From positions 124,001 to 188,000 of the forward strand of contig NZ_AORL01000021.1 of NCBI RefSeq assembly GCF_000383095.1: a DNA stretch of 64,000 nt. The letters are read 5' to 3'. Positions 1 to 8,266 of the stretch are shown here, one piece after another. The notes beneath the pieces were generated by a model, which saw only the letters and a list, made by a program, of their open reading frames with translations, was not told the origin of the DNA and searched no databases. The stretch is from Sphingomonas sp. PR090111-T3T-6A (GTDB lineage: Bacteria; Pseudomonadota; Alphaproteobacteria; Sphingomonadales; Sphingomonadaceae). The position numbers and the translations under genes are program-made. The first letter of the stretch is position 1, and each line of letters starts with the position of its first letter.

Positions 1-1475
1 ACCTTGATGACATGATTGCCGCCGAGGAAATCGACGTTCGAGAAGGTCATGTTATCGCGCAGCGTGAAGCCCTTCTGAACCACGCGCTGGCTGGTCGAGG
101 CGCCGCCGATGGTGATGGTCTGGTCGAAGGCCTGCTGCACCGCATCGGGATTGTCGGGCGTCGGCGCGAACTTGAAATAGAGATAATCGAGCGAGGCTTC
201 GTTCAGGAAATCGCCCTTGTTGTGTGCCCAGCGGATGCGGCCGGTATAGACGTCGTTCTTCACATCGGACGCGGCCGTCCGCGCCGTCTGCGCGCCGAAG
301 CCTTGCAGGTCCTTCTCCTTGCGGATCGAGCCCGAGAGATCGATCGTATCGGCCTCGGTCGCCTCCAGCGTCAGCTTGGCGAAGCCCAGATCCTCGCGGA
401 AGGGCGTGTCGAACGTGCCCTCATATTGACCGAAGCGATCGAGCACGCCGGGCTCGGTGCGGCGGCCCAGCACCACGCTTTCCACATTGCTCTGCTCGTT
501 CGCTTCATAGGCGACGAAGAAATGCAGCTTATCCTTCACGATCGGCCCGCCCAGCGAGACGCCATATTGCTTCTGGCTGAAATCGCTGGTGTCGGCGATG
601 CCGTTCTTCGCATTCTGCTTCTGGAAATAATCCTTCGATCGGAGCGCGTTGAGCTGGAAGAAGCCGAAGGCCTCGCCATGGAACTCGTTTCCGCCGGATT
701 TGGTGACCGCCGAGATCACGGTCGTGCCGGCATCCTCATATTCCGCCTTGTAGTTGGAGGTGATGACGCGGAATTCCTGCACCGCCGCCTGCGGGAAGGG
801 GTTCCCCTTGGAACTGTCTCCGCCGACGATGCCGCCCTGATTGATGTCCGACTTGAGGCTGACGCCGTCGATGAAGACGTTGACCTGCGGCCCGCCGAGG
901 CTCTCGCCGTTCGGGTCCTCGCTGACGCCGGAGCCGGAGAAGGTCTTGCGGGTCGGATTGGTGCTGACGCGCACGCCGGGCGCGAGCTGCGCGAAATTGA
1001 GGAAGTTGCGGCTCGCCTGCGGCAGGTTCTCGATCTGCTGGGTGGTGATGTTCGTGCCCAGTTCGGAGGTGCGCGTCTCCACCAGCCGCCGGCCTGTCAC
1101 CACGATCTGCTGGGTCGGCGTGCCGCCGGTCGCGGTCTCAGGCGCGGGTGCGAGGTCTACGTCCAGCGTCGAATTCTCGCCGACGCCGATGATGACGCGC
1201 TGCTTCACGCTCCGCCCGCCGGCGGTGAAGCTGATGTCGTAGGTGCCGGGACGCAGGCCCGATAGCGTATAGGCGCCGCGTCCATCGGCGGTGGCGTGGC
1301 GCGAGGAACCGTTGCCGGTGTCCACGGCGGTGATCTGCGCGCCTGCGCCATGCGCGACCGCGCCACGGATCGACCCGGTGACGGTCTGCGCGAGCGAGGG
1401 CGCCGCATAGCAGATAGCGGAAGCGAGCAGCGCAAGACGAAGCGGCGTGCGCGCGCGAGCGGCTGAAGAACGCAT
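1..1475 (-). CDS. TonB-dependent receptor, Oar-like (3' end outside window)
   Basis: Outer-membrane active-transport receptor; about 491 N-terminal residues are visible and the gene runs off the left edge. Residues 1-30 form a signal peptide ending in SLAQ. Residues about 31-112 look like a carboxypeptidase-regulatory (transthyretin-like) domain, typical of Oar-type receptors. A TonB-box-like IVVTGRR at 124-130 leads into the plug domain, followed by the first barrel strands. The start at 1475 is supported by an AGGGAGG ribosome-binding site at 1482-1488. No sigma/anti-sigma pair adjoins it, so it probably belongs to a separate regulon from the STN receptor at 17.4 kb. Ligand unknown; in this family, proteins, peptides or glycans are possible. 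Confidence 0.88.
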   Translation of the reverse strand, partial: MRSSAARARTPLRLALLASAICYAAPSLAQTVTGSIRGAVAHGAGAQITAVDTGNGSSRHATADGRGAYTLSGLRPGTYDISFTAGGRSVKQRVIIGVGENSTLDVDLAPAPETATGGTPTQQIVVTGRRLVETRTSELGTNITTQQIENLPQASRNFLNFAQLAPGVRVSTNPTRKTFSGSGVSEDPNGESLGGPQVNVFIDGVSLKSDINQGGIVGGDSSKGNPFPQAAVQEFRVITSNYKAEYEDAGTTVISAVTKSGGNEFHGEAFGFFQLNALRSKDYFQKQNAKNGIADTSDFSQKQYGVSLGGPIVKDKLHFFVAYEANEQSNVESVVLGRRTEPGVLDRFGQYEGTFDTPFREDLGFAKLTLEATEADTIDLSGSIRKEKDLQGFGAQTARTAASDVKNDVYTGRIRWAHNKGDFLNEASLDYLYFKFAPTPDNPDAVQQAFDQTITIGGASTSQRVVQKGFTLRDNMTFSNVDFLGGNHVIK

Positions 1476-1552
1476 CCCTGTCCTCCCTGTCAGCCTGGAG
1501 GGCGTGAGGATGCCCTTCCGGCATTGGCGTCTGACGGTGACGCAGGGGGACA

Positions 1553-1564
1553 ATCAAACTTGAT
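1553..1564. promoter_or_regulatory. Inverted repeat ATCAA-N2-TTGAT, possible operator
   Basis: Perfect 5-base arms separated by two bases, 78 bases upstream of the receptor start at 1475. The position suits an operator or promoter overlap. No cognate regulator is encoded nearby, so the role is inference. Confidence 0.3.
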
Positions 1565-1634
1565 GGAGGTTTGTTCCGGAATCAATCGAGGAAGCGACAG
1601 CCGCTCCCCGATCCTGAAGCCATGCGTATCAGTT

Positions 1635-1650
1635 CGAAACGAATGTTTCG
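1635..1650. promoter_or_regulatory. Inverted repeat CGAAAC-N4-GTTTCG, possible operator
   Basis: Perfect 6-base arms around a 4-base spacer, 160 bases upstream of the Oar-like receptor start. The size and symmetry resemble a dimeric helix-turn-helix operator. The binding protein cannot be named from this window. Confidence 0.35.
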
Positions 1651-1808
1651 GATGTCTGGAACTGTTTGGGATCGATGAAGGGAAAATGGCCTGTATCGAG
1701 ATATATTTGTTTCGCCCGGCGATCGATATCCGATCAGTCTTTCGACGGCATCGGTGGCGTGATGGCGATTTGTTGGCTGGAGCGCATTCGAGTTCATGCC
1801 TCCGCCCT

Positions 1809-2315
1809 TCAGGCGCCGAAGCGGGCTGCCAGATGGTGGTGCCCCTGCATCCGCGCCAGCGTGACGACGGTATTGCCGTTCAAATCTGCCACGGCGGGAT
1901 CGGCGCCGGCTTCGACGAGCAGGTCGATGATCTCGGCCTGGTTGAACAGCACTGCCGTCATGAGTGCGGTCTGGCCCACGGCATTGCGGGCGTTGACGTC
2001 CGCGCCCCCGGCCAGAAGCACGCGCGCGATGGCGGGATACCCCTTGAAGGAAATGCCCATCAGCGCCGTATTGCCCCGCTCGCTATCGCCCGCGTCCACA
2101 TGCGCGCCGAGCGAGAGGAGCAGCCCGGTCGTGCTTTCCTGACCCTTGTAGCTCGCAAGGATCAGCGCCGTATAGCCGCGTGCATCACGCCCCTCGATGT
2201 CGGCACCGGCCCGCAGCAGATCGGGAATGATATCGTCGCGACCCATGCGGGCCGCAGCGAACAGAAGCTCCTGAAGGCGCTCGGGGGAGGGCATCTGCGT
2301 CTCGATGTCGGTCAT
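1809..2315 (-). CDS. Ankyrin-repeat protein downstream of catalase (AnkB-like)
   Basis: About 168 residues made almost entirely of four ankyrin repeats (recognisable pieces GYTALILASYKG, GNTALMGISFKG, GQTALMTAVLFN). The ATG at 2315 is preferred over 2324 or 2378 because a GAGGA sequence lies about 9 bases before it; from 2324 the spacing would be too short. The gene follows the catalase gene in the same direction, 116 bases away. This pairing is known from Pseudomonas katB-ankB, where the ankyrin protein is needed for full catalase activity. No signal peptide is evident with this start, so a cytoplasmic helper role for the catalase is the best inference. Confidence 0.85.
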   Translation of the reverse strand: MTDIETQMPSPERLQELLFAAARMGRDDIIPDLLRAGADIEGRDARGYTALILASYKGQESTTGLLLSLGAHVDAGDSERGNTALMGISFKGYPAIARVLLAGGADVNARNAVGQTALMTAVLFNQAEIIDLLVEAGADPAVADLNGNTVVTLARMQGHHHLAARFGA

Positions 2316-2381
2316 GTCATGCATCCTCGAATGGCAGTCGTGGGTGGCGCGATTGAAGGGGGTAGGGACTCCATCCATGTG

Positions 2382-2419
2382 CCGCCCGCCTCCCGATCGG
2401 TGTACGGGAAGGCGGGCGG
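2382..2419 (-). terminator. Strong hairpin between catalase and ankyrin gene
   Basis: A 10-base perfect stem (2382-2391 with 2410-2419) extended by four more pairs past a single bulged A, with a 9-base loop. It lies 12 bases after the catalase stop. There is no T-run on the minus strand, so it may stabilise or attenuate the transcript rather than end it fully. Confidence 0.5.
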
Positions 2420-2431
2420 TGCATGCTGGCC

Positions 2432-3883
2432 TTATCGGCCGGCCAGCCGCGCCACGGCGGCCGCGACGCCGGCGCCATAGGCCGGATCGGCCTTTGCGCA
2501 GTTGTCGATGTGGCGCTGCTTTACCTCGTCGCGCGCGTCGCCGAGGGCGCGGGCCGTGTTCTCGAAGAGGGTCTGCTGCTGCGCCGGAGTCATCTTCCTG
2601 AACAGGATGCCGGGCTGCTCGAAATGATCCTCATCGACACGGTGATCCCAGTGGGCGGCATCGCCATCGAGCGGAAGCGGCGGCTCGGCCAGCGAGGGAT
2701 CATGATCGATCCATGCGCCCTTGGAATTGGGCCAGTAGCTCGGCTTGCCGCCCGCATTGCCGTCGGTGCGCATCCGGCCGTCGCGATGATAGCTCGTCAC
2801 GGGCGAACGCGGCGCATTGACGGGGATATGGTTGAAGTTGACGCCGAGGCGGTAGCGCTGGGCATCGCCATAGGAGAAGAGGCGGGCCTGGAGCATCTTG
2901 TCGGGCGAGAAGCCGATGCCCGGCACGATGTTGGCAGGCGAGAAGGCGGCCTGCTCGACCTCGGCGAAGTAGTTGTCCTGATTGCGGTTCAACTCCATCA
3001 CGCCGACCTCGATCAGCGGATAGTCCGCCTTCGGCCATACCTTGGTGAGGTCGAACGGGTTGTGCTTGTGGGTGCGGGCCTGTTCCTCGGTCATCACCTG
3101 GATGAAGAGGGTCCATTGCGGGAAGTCGCCCTTCTCGATGCTCTCGAACAGGTCGCGGCCATGGCTCTCGCGATCGCCGGCCACGACCTGCGCGGCGTCT
3201 GCATCGGAGAGGTTCTCGATGCCCTGCCGGGTGCGGAAGTGGAACTTCACCCACACGCGCTCATTGGCGGCGTTGATCATCGCGAAGGTGTGGCTGCCGA
3301 ACAGGTGCATGTGCCGGAAGCTCTTGGGGATGCCGCGATCCGACATCACGATCGTCACCTGGTGCAGCGCCTCGGGGAGCAGCGACCAGAAATCCCAGTT
3401 GTTGTCGGCCGAGCGCAGGCCGGTGCGCGGATCGCGCTTCACGGCGTGGTTGAGGTCCGGGAAGCGCATCGGATCGCGGAAGAAGAACACCGGCGTGTTG
3501 TTGCCGACGATGTCCCAATTGCCTTCTTCGGTGTAGAATTTGATCGCCGTGCCGCGGATGTCGCGCTCGGCGTCGGCCGCGCCGCGCTCGCCGGCGACCG
3601 ACGAGAAGCGCATGAACAGATCGGTCTTCTTGCCGACTTCCGAGAAGATCTTCGCCTTGGTGTAGCGGGTGATGTCGTGGGTGACCGTGAAGGTGCCATA
3701 AGCGCCCCAGCCCTTGGCGTGCATCCGCCGCTCCGGGATCACCTCGCGGTCGAAATGGGCGAGCTTCTCGATCAGCCACACATCCTGAAGCAGCGCCGGG
3801 CCGCGAGGGCCTGCGGTCATCGTGTTCAGATTGTCGGCAACGGGGGCGCCCGTTGCGTGGGTCATGCGATAGTCGGCGCTCAT
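2432..3883 (-). CDS. katA: Monofunctional haem catalase
   Basis: Decomposes hydrogen peroxide to water and oxygen. The 483 residues match small-subunit (clade 3) catalases. Visible active-site elements are the distal His55 in [10 protein letters not shown], the Asn in VGNNTP near 128, and the proximal haem ligand Tyr338 in the signature [12 protein letters not shown]. No signal peptide is seen, so it is cytoplasmic. A GGAGA ribosome-binding site precedes the ATG. It is divergent from oxyR across about 140 bases that contain OxyR-type half-sites, so peroxide induction by OxyR is likely. The ankyrin gene follows downstream. Confidence 0.97.
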   Translation of the reverse strand: MSADYRMTHATGAPVADNLNTMTAGPRGPALLQDVWLIEKLAHFDREVIPERRMHAKGWGAYGTFTVTHDITRYTKAKIFSEVGKKTDLFMRFSSVAGERGAADAERDIRGTAIKFYTEEGNWDIVGNNTPVFFFRDPMRFPDLNHAVKRDPRTGLRSADNNWDFWSLLPEALHQVTIVMSDRGIPKSFRHMHLFGSHTFAMINAANERVWVKFHFRTRQGIENLSDADAAQVVAGDRESHGRDLFESIEKGDFPQWTLFIQVMTEEQARTHKHNPFDLTKVWPKADYPLIEVGVMELNRNQDNYFAEVEQAAFSPANIVPGIGFSPDKMLQARLFSYGDAQRYRLGVNFNHIPVNAPRSPVTSYHRDGRMRTDGNAGGKPSYWPNSKGAWIDHDPSLAEPPLPLDGDAAHWDHRVDEDHFEQPGILFRKMTPAQQQTLFENTARALGDARDEVKQRHIDNCAKADPAYGAGVAAAVARLAGR

Positions 3884-3983
3884 CGAATTCTCCGTGGAAG
3901 CCTTCTGCGGAGCCCTGGCCGGGGAGGCCGTCTCCTCGCCAACCTTATTGAGGGATGCTATTCATAGGTTAAACACAATGTTT

Positions 3984-4020
3984 CTATGGAACGCATAGGA
4001 TTACCCTATTGCTGGGATAG
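3984..4020. promoter_or_regulatory. Phased OxyR-type half-sites in the katA-oxyR intergenic region
   Basis: Four tetranucleotides, CTAT at 3984, ATAG at 3995, CTAT at 4006 and ATAG at 4017, are spaced exactly 11 bases apart. This matches the ATAG-N7-CTAT spacing of known OxyR sites. The inner pair 3995-4009 is a symmetrical LysR-type T-N11-A box. The array ends 4 bases before the oxyR start, so it could repress oxyR while activating katA. Confidence 0.7.
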
Positions 4021-4024
4021 CCAC

Positions 4025-4939
4025 ATGAATCTCGCCGGCATTTCGTTCAGGGATCTGGAATATGTGGTGGCTGTGGCCACCGAGCAGAGCTTCGTGAAAG
4101 CGGCGAGGCAATGCGCCGTGTCGCAGCCCTCGCTGTCCGCGCAGGTCCAGAAGGTCGAGCAGTGGCTCGGCGTACGGATTTTCGAGCGGACGTCCCGCAA
4201 GGTGATCGTCACCGAGGCGGGGCGGGCGTTCGTCAAGCACGCCGGTCGCGTGCTGGCGGAGGCCCGGCAACTGCGCGCGGCGGTGCCTTCGCCGGATCAG
4301 CCCTTCGGTGTCGAATTGCGCCTGTCCGCCATCTCGACGCTGGGCCCCTATCTGTTTCCGAGGCTGCTGGGCTCCTTGCGCACCGCCTATCCCGGTCTGC
4401 GCTTCATGCTCGGCGAGGGCATGACCGAGCAGCTTCTGGCCGATCTGCTGGCAGGCGAGCTTGACGGCATCCTGATCTCGCCCCCGTTCGACGAGAGCGG
4501 CGTCGTCACGAGCCCGCTCTTCAACGAGCCTTTCCTGCTGGCTTGCCCCGAGACCCGCGCCTTCGCAGCCAGCCCGGAGGACGTCTGGACGACGCTGCCC
4601 GGCGACGAGCGCCTGCTTCTCGAAACGGGGCATTGCCTGCGGCATCAGGCGCTCGACATGTGCGCCACCCCGAGCGCCAGCAACCGGCAGGGCACCAGCC
4701 TGGAGACGCTCAAATATATGGTCGCGGCCGGCGAGGGGTGTACGATCGTGCCGGCCCTCGCGGCGCGGGAGGTGGAGAATCTCCGCTATGTGGAACTGCG
4801 CGGAGAGCGGTTTTCCAGAACGATCGCGCTGGCGTGGCGCGCGAGCGACCCGCGAAGGGCATATTTCGAGGCGCTCGCGATGAATATCAGGGACAGTGCT
4901 GGCTCCATCCTCCCCGGAGTGTCCCCGATCGCCCCCTGA
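4025..4939 (+). CDS. oxyR: LysR-family peroxide sensor OxyR
   Basis: 304-residue LysR-type regulator. Residues about 1-65 form the winged helix-turn-helix, and the remainder is the regulatory domain. The redox pair is visible as Cys204 and Cys213 in GHCLRHQALDMC. It has the same 9-residue separation as Cys199/Cys208 of E. coli OxyR, followed by the similar TSLETLKYMVAAGEG stretch. The start at 4025 (MNLAGIS) fits the usual OxyR N-terminus; an upstream in-frame ATG at 3986 falls inside the predicted binding sites and is unlikely. It is divergent from katA, the standard arrangement for a regulator and its main target. Confidence 0.95.
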   Translation: MNLAGISFRDLEYVVAVATEQSFVKAARQCAVSQPSLSAQVQKVEQWLGVRIFERTSRKVIVTEAGRAFVKHAGRVLAEARQLRAAVPSPDQPFGVELRLSAISTLGPYLFPRLLGSLRTAYPGLRFMLGEGMTEQLLADLLAGELDGILISPPFDESGVVTSPLFNEPFLLACPETRAFAASPEDVWTTLPGDERLLLETGHCLRHQALDMCATPSASNRQGTSLETLKYMVAAGEGCTIVPALAAREVENLRYVELRGERFSRTIALAWRASDPRRAYFEALAMNIRDSAGSILPGVSPIAP

Positions 4940-4958
4940 ACTCGCCGATCGAGAAGAT

Positions 4959-4994
4959 ATGGTGCTCATAAATAATGAAATAAAATAGCACCAT
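4959..4994. repeat. Inverted repeat ATGGTGCT/AGCACCAT with AT-rich loop
   Basis: Perfect 8-base arms at 4959-4966 and 4987-4994 enclose a 20-base loop with only three G/C bases, in the 137-base gap between oxyR and the chemotaxis operon. It could be an operator or a transcript hairpin; the sequence alone does not decide. Confidence 0.4.
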
Positions 4995-5076
4995 GACCAC
5001 GGCGATTGCTTCTTTCATCCTATAACACTTGCAGGTGGCCCTCCGGACGGAGTGGGGATCGCCGCGGGGATAATGG

Positions 5077-5397
5077 ATGGACGTGATGGACGATCATGTC
5101 GTGCAAGCGGGGCGCTCGGTCACGGTTCGATCTGTTGCCGAATTTCATGCCAGCCTCTTGTCGGTCTTCGGACAGGGGCGAGGCGATGTCGTGCTCGATC
5201 TGTCGGATCTTGGCGAGCTTGACTTGAGCTTCATCCAGATCGTCGAGGCGACCCGCAAGCAGTTCGCCGGAGCCGGTCGCGGCGTTCGGTTGCTGCATCC
5301 GGCCGACGGCCCGGTCGCGGCTCTCCTCGCGCGGGCGGGTTTCGACACGAGCCTCGACGCCATCGATTTCTGGTTTCACGGAGAACTGCAGGCATGA
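5077..5397 (+). CDS. STAS-domain protein of the chemotaxis operon
   Basis: 106-residue single STAS (anti-sigma-antagonist-like) domain with the core DLSDLGELDLSFIQIVEA and a candidate phosphorylatable Ser after the DL pair. Such proteins head many alphaproteobacterial chemosensory operons and are thought to act as small phospho-switches or scaffold modulators. The frame ends in a 4-base ATGA overlap with cheY, so the two are translationally coupled. An alternative start is ATG 5086. The exact role in signalling is not established. Confidence 0.8.
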   Translation: MDVMDDHVVQAGRSVTVRSVAEFHASLLSVFGQGRGDVVLDLSDLGELDLSFIQIVEATRKQFAGAGRGVRLLHPADGPVAALLARAGFDTSLDAIDFWFHGELQA

Positions 5398-5762
5398 CGG
5401 CCTCGATCCTCACCGTTGACGATTCCCCCAGCCTGCGCATGGCGATCCGCATCGCGCTGACCGGCGCGGGCTACGCCGTAACCGAGGCCGGCGACGGCAG
5501 CGAGGGCCTGGAAAAGGCGCTCGCAACCCCCTTCGACATGATCGTCACCGATCTCAACATGCCGGTGATGGACGGCCTCACGATGATCCGCGAGCTGCGC
5601 AAGGCGCCTAGCATGAGCGGCGTGCCGATCATCTTCCTCACCACCGAATCCGACGATGCAATGAAGCAGCAGGCCAAGGCCGCCGGCGCCACCGGCTGGC
5701 TGGTGAAGCCGTTTGTCGCCGAGCAGCTCGTCAAGATCGCCCGCAAAGTCCTCGGGCGATGA
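5394..5762 (+). CDS. cheY: Chemotaxis response regulator CheY
   Basis: 122-residue stand-alone receiver domain. The acidic pair Asp9-Asp10, phospho-acceptor Asp53 (VTDLNMPVMDG), Thr83/84 and Lys105 (LVKPF) are all present, so it should accept phosphate from CheA. No output domain follows, as in motor-binding CheY. Coupled by ATGA overlaps to the STAS gene upstream and cheA downstream. No flagellar gene is visible in the window, so the final target (flagellar or pilus motor, or another output) is open. Confidence 0.93.
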   Translation: MTASILTVDDSPSLRMAIRIALTGAGYAVTEAGDGSEGLEKALATPFDMIVTDLNMPVMDGLTMIRELRKAPSMSGVPIIFLTTESDDAMKQQAKAAGATGWLVKPFVAEQLVKIARKVLGR

Positions 5763-7726
5763 GCGGGCAGGACCCGGTCGCCGCCTTCCGCGTCGAGGCG
5801 GCCGATCTGCTCGACCAGATCGAGCAGGGGCTTCTCGATCTCGGTCATCGGCTCGACGATCGCGAGTTGGTCGACGAGGTGTTCCGGGGCCTGCACACGC
5901 TCAAGGGTTCGGGCGCGATGTTCGGTTTCGACGCGCTCGCCACCTTCACGCACCATTGTGAAAGCGCGTTCGATCGCGTCCGCAAGGGGCTGGTGCCGGC
6001 GACCGAGGAACTGGTCGCGGTCATCCTCTTCGCCAAGGATCATATGCGCGCGCTGATCGAAGGCGATGGCACGGGGCTGGAGGCGGCAGGAGAGGCGATC
6101 CTCGCGCGGCTTCGGGCGGCGATCGAGGGCGCGGCGGGGATGGACGCCCATTCCGAGGCCGCCGGGGACGCAGCCGGCGGCTGGCGCATCGTCTTCCGAC
6201 TTCCGCCGGATGCGATGGCGAACGGCACCAATCCGCTGATGCTGCTCGACGAGCTGCGCGAGCTGGGCGAGGCGCGTGTCGTCGCGCGCACCGATGCGAT
6301 CCCGCCGCTCGCCGATCTGGTGCCGACCCACTGCCATGTCGGCTGGGAGGTGGAACTCCGTACCCGGGCTCCGAAGAGCGAGATCGAGGATGTCTTCATC
6401 TTCGTGATGGACGATATGGAGCTGGCGATCGAGCCGCTCGTGCCGGCGGCCGAGGCGCCGGAAGAGACGGCCACCCCGCTGTCGGAGCTTCCCGAGGCCG
6501 ACACCTCTGCCGATGTCGCGGCTCAGCAGGGCCGCCCCACCGCCCGTTCCAGCGAGCATGTCCGCGTGCCGGCCGAGCGGCTCGACGAGCTGATGGACCG
6601 GGTGGGCGAGCTGGTGATCGCGCAGAGCCGTCTTTCCCAGCTTGCCAACGGCGGAGTCGACGTTGTCGCGCTGCGCTCGGTATCGGAGGAGATCGAGCGT
6701 CTCTCCAGCGAGCTGCGCGACACGATGATGGTGCTGCGCATGGTGCCGGTCGCGACCTTGTTCGGGCGCTTCCGCCGCCTCGTCCACGATCTGGCGCGCG
6801 AGACAGGCAAGACGATCGATCTCGTCACCGAGGGCGAGGGCACCGAGGTCGACAAGACGGTGATCGAGCGGCTCGCCGATCCGCTCGTCCATCTGATCCG
6901 CAACGCCTGCGACCATGGGCTGGAGCTTCCCGAGCACCGCCTCGCGGTGGGCAAGGCGGCGGCAGGCGTCATCCGCCTCTCCGCGCATCAGGCGGGCGGC
7001 GAGGTGGTCATCACCGTGCGTGACGACGGGCGCGGCATCGATCGCGAGCGGGTGCGTGCCAAGGCCGAGGCGCAGGGACTGATCCAGCCGGGCCAGCCGA
7101 TCGCGGATCAGGACCTGCTCCAGATGATTTTCCACCCCGGCTTCTCGACCGCCGCGCAGGTGACGAACCTGTCCGGCCGGGGCGTCGGCATGGACGTGGT
7201 CAAGCGCACCATCGAGAGCCTGCGCGGGTCGATCGACGTCAGCAGCGCGCCTGGCGAGGGATCGAGCGTGGTGCTGCGCATCCCGCTGACGCTGGCGATC
7301 ATCGAGGGGCTGCTGGTCCGCGTCGGGGCTGAGCGCTACGTCATCCCGCTGGCGGCGGTGGAGGAATGCCTCGAACTGTCGCTGGAGGAGGATCTGCGCT
7401 CGCGCGGCCGCAGCTTCATCACGCTGCGCGACCGGCTGGTGCCCTTCCTGCGCCTGCGCGAGATGTTCGCCACCGGCACCCGGCCGGACCCCTATCAGAA
7501 GATCGTCGTGATCGCGACCGGGGCCGAACGCGTCGGCCTCGTGGTCGACCAGATCATCGGCAACCATCAGACGGTCATCAAGTCGATGTCGCCGCTGCAT
7601 CGGGACGTCGGCACCTTTGCGGGCGGCACGATCCTCGGCGACGGCGGCGTCGCGCTGATCCTCGACGTGGCCCAGCTAGTCGCCATCGGCCAGCAGCAGG
7701 AGGAGCGGCTTCGCGCCGCCGGATAA
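5759..7726 (+). CDS. cheA: Chemotaxis histidine kinase CheA
   Basis: 655 residues. The N-terminal HPt domain carries the phospho-accepting His46 in GLHTLKGSG. A linker and regulatory segment (about 140-260) follows, then dimerisation and the HATPase domain with N box HLIRNACDHGLE, VRDDGRGID and GRGVGMDVVK, and a C-terminal CheW-like regulatory domain. Kinase elements look intact. Overlaps cheY by 4 bases and is followed 4 bases later by cheW. It phosphorylates CheY and the CheB encoded in the same operon. Confidence 0.95.
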   Translation: MSGQDPVAAFRVEAADLLDQIEQGLLDLGHRLDDRELVDEVFRGLHTLKGSGAMFGFDALATFTHHCESAFDRVRKGLVPATEELVAVILFAKDHMRALIEGDGTGLEAAGEAILARLRAAIEGAAGMDAHSEAAGDAAGGWRIVFRLPPDAMANGTNPLMLLDELRELGEARVVARTDAIPPLADLVPTHCHVGWEVELRTRAPKSEIEDVFIFVMDDMELAIEPLVPAAEAPEETATPLSELPEADTSADVAAQQGRPTARSSEHVRVPAERLDELMDRVGELVIAQSRLSQLANGGVDVVALRSVSEEIERLSSELRDTMMVLRMVPVATLFGRFRRLVHDLARETGKTIDLVTEGEGTEVDKTVIERLADPLVHLIRNACDHGLELPEHRLAVGKAAAGVIRLSAHQAGGEVVITVRDDGRGIDRERVRAKAEAQGLIQPGQPIADQDLLQMIFHPGFSTAAQVTNLSGRGVGMDVVKRTIESLRGSIDVSSAPGEGSSVVLRIPLTLAIIEGLLVRVGAERYVIPLAAVEECLELSLEEDLRSRGRSFITLRDRLVPFLRLREMFATGTRPDPYQKIVVIATGAERVGLVVDQIIGNHQTVIKSMSPLHRDVGTFAGGTILGDGGVALILDVAQLVAIGQQQEERLRAAG

Positions 7727-7730
7727 GCCC

Positions 7731-8249
7731 ATGCATGAACCGACCCCCATCCTCTGGGATGCGAGCGGCCAGCTCGCGGTGCTGACCTTCGATCTCGATC
7801 GGGAGACCTTCGCGATCGAGGCGGTGCTCGTCCGCGAAATCCTCGATCTCCTGCCGGAAACGGCGGTGCCGGGCGCGTCGCCGCTGGTCGGCAGCGTGGT
7901 CAATTTTCGCGGACGGATCATCCCGATCGCGGACCTGCGCCTCGCCTTCGGGATGCCGCGCGCGGAGGCGACCGTCGACAGCCGCATCATCGTGATCGAG
8001 ATCGAACAGGACGACGAGGCGATCCAGATCGGCGTGCGCACCGACAAGGTCCATGAGGTCACATCCCTCGATCAGGCGACCAGCGAGGAGCCGCCCGCCG
8101 TGGGCATGCGCTGGCGTCGCGACTTCGTCCGGGCGCTGGTCCGCCGGAGCGATCGCGTGATCGTCCTGCCGGACCTGCCTTCCATCTTCCGGTCGCTTTG
8201 CGGCGGCGACGGCGATCCCGCCGCCGGTGCCGTGTCCCTGGTGCACTGA
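7731..8249 (+). CDS. cheW: Chemotaxis adaptor CheW (first copy)
   Basis: 172-residue CheW domain with the typical [18 protein letters not shown] region and no other domain. It bridges CheA and the transducer in the signalling array. It lies 4 bases after cheA and 17 bases before the transducer gene. The operon holds a second, shorter cheW at 9958; two different adaptors in one operon suggest that array composition can be tuned. Confidence 0.92.
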   Translation: MHEPTPILWDASGQLAVLTFDLDRETFAIEAVLVREILDLLPETAVPGASPLVGSVVNFRGRIIPIADLRLAFGMPRAEATVDSRIIVIEIEQDDEAIQIGVRTDKVHEVTSLDQATSEEPPAVGMRWRRDFVRALVRRSDRVIVLPDLPSIFRSLCGGDGDPAAGAVSLVH

Positions 8250-8266
8250 ACTTCCGAGAGGTAATC

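Larger units (their letters stand above)
1476..1808. other. Intergenic region upstream of the Oar-like receptor
   Basis: This gap of about 330 bases lies between the 5' end of the receptor gene and the 3' end of the ankyrin gene. I see no credible gene in it. A 71-codon minus-strand frame lacks a recognisable product. The region is more AT-rich than its surroundings and contains two short inverted repeats, listed separately, which makes it the likely promoter and operator region of the receptor. Confidence 0.5.

Noticed and set aside
1582-1797. 71-codon minus-strand frame in the intergenic region
   Set aside because: No ribosome-binding site, no recognisable product, and composition unlike neighbouring genes.
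5003-5026. Possible -35/-10 promoter before the chemotaxis operon
   Set aside because: TTGCTT and TATAAC are only 9 bases apart, too close for a sigma-70-type promoter, and no clear alternative sigma pattern was seen.
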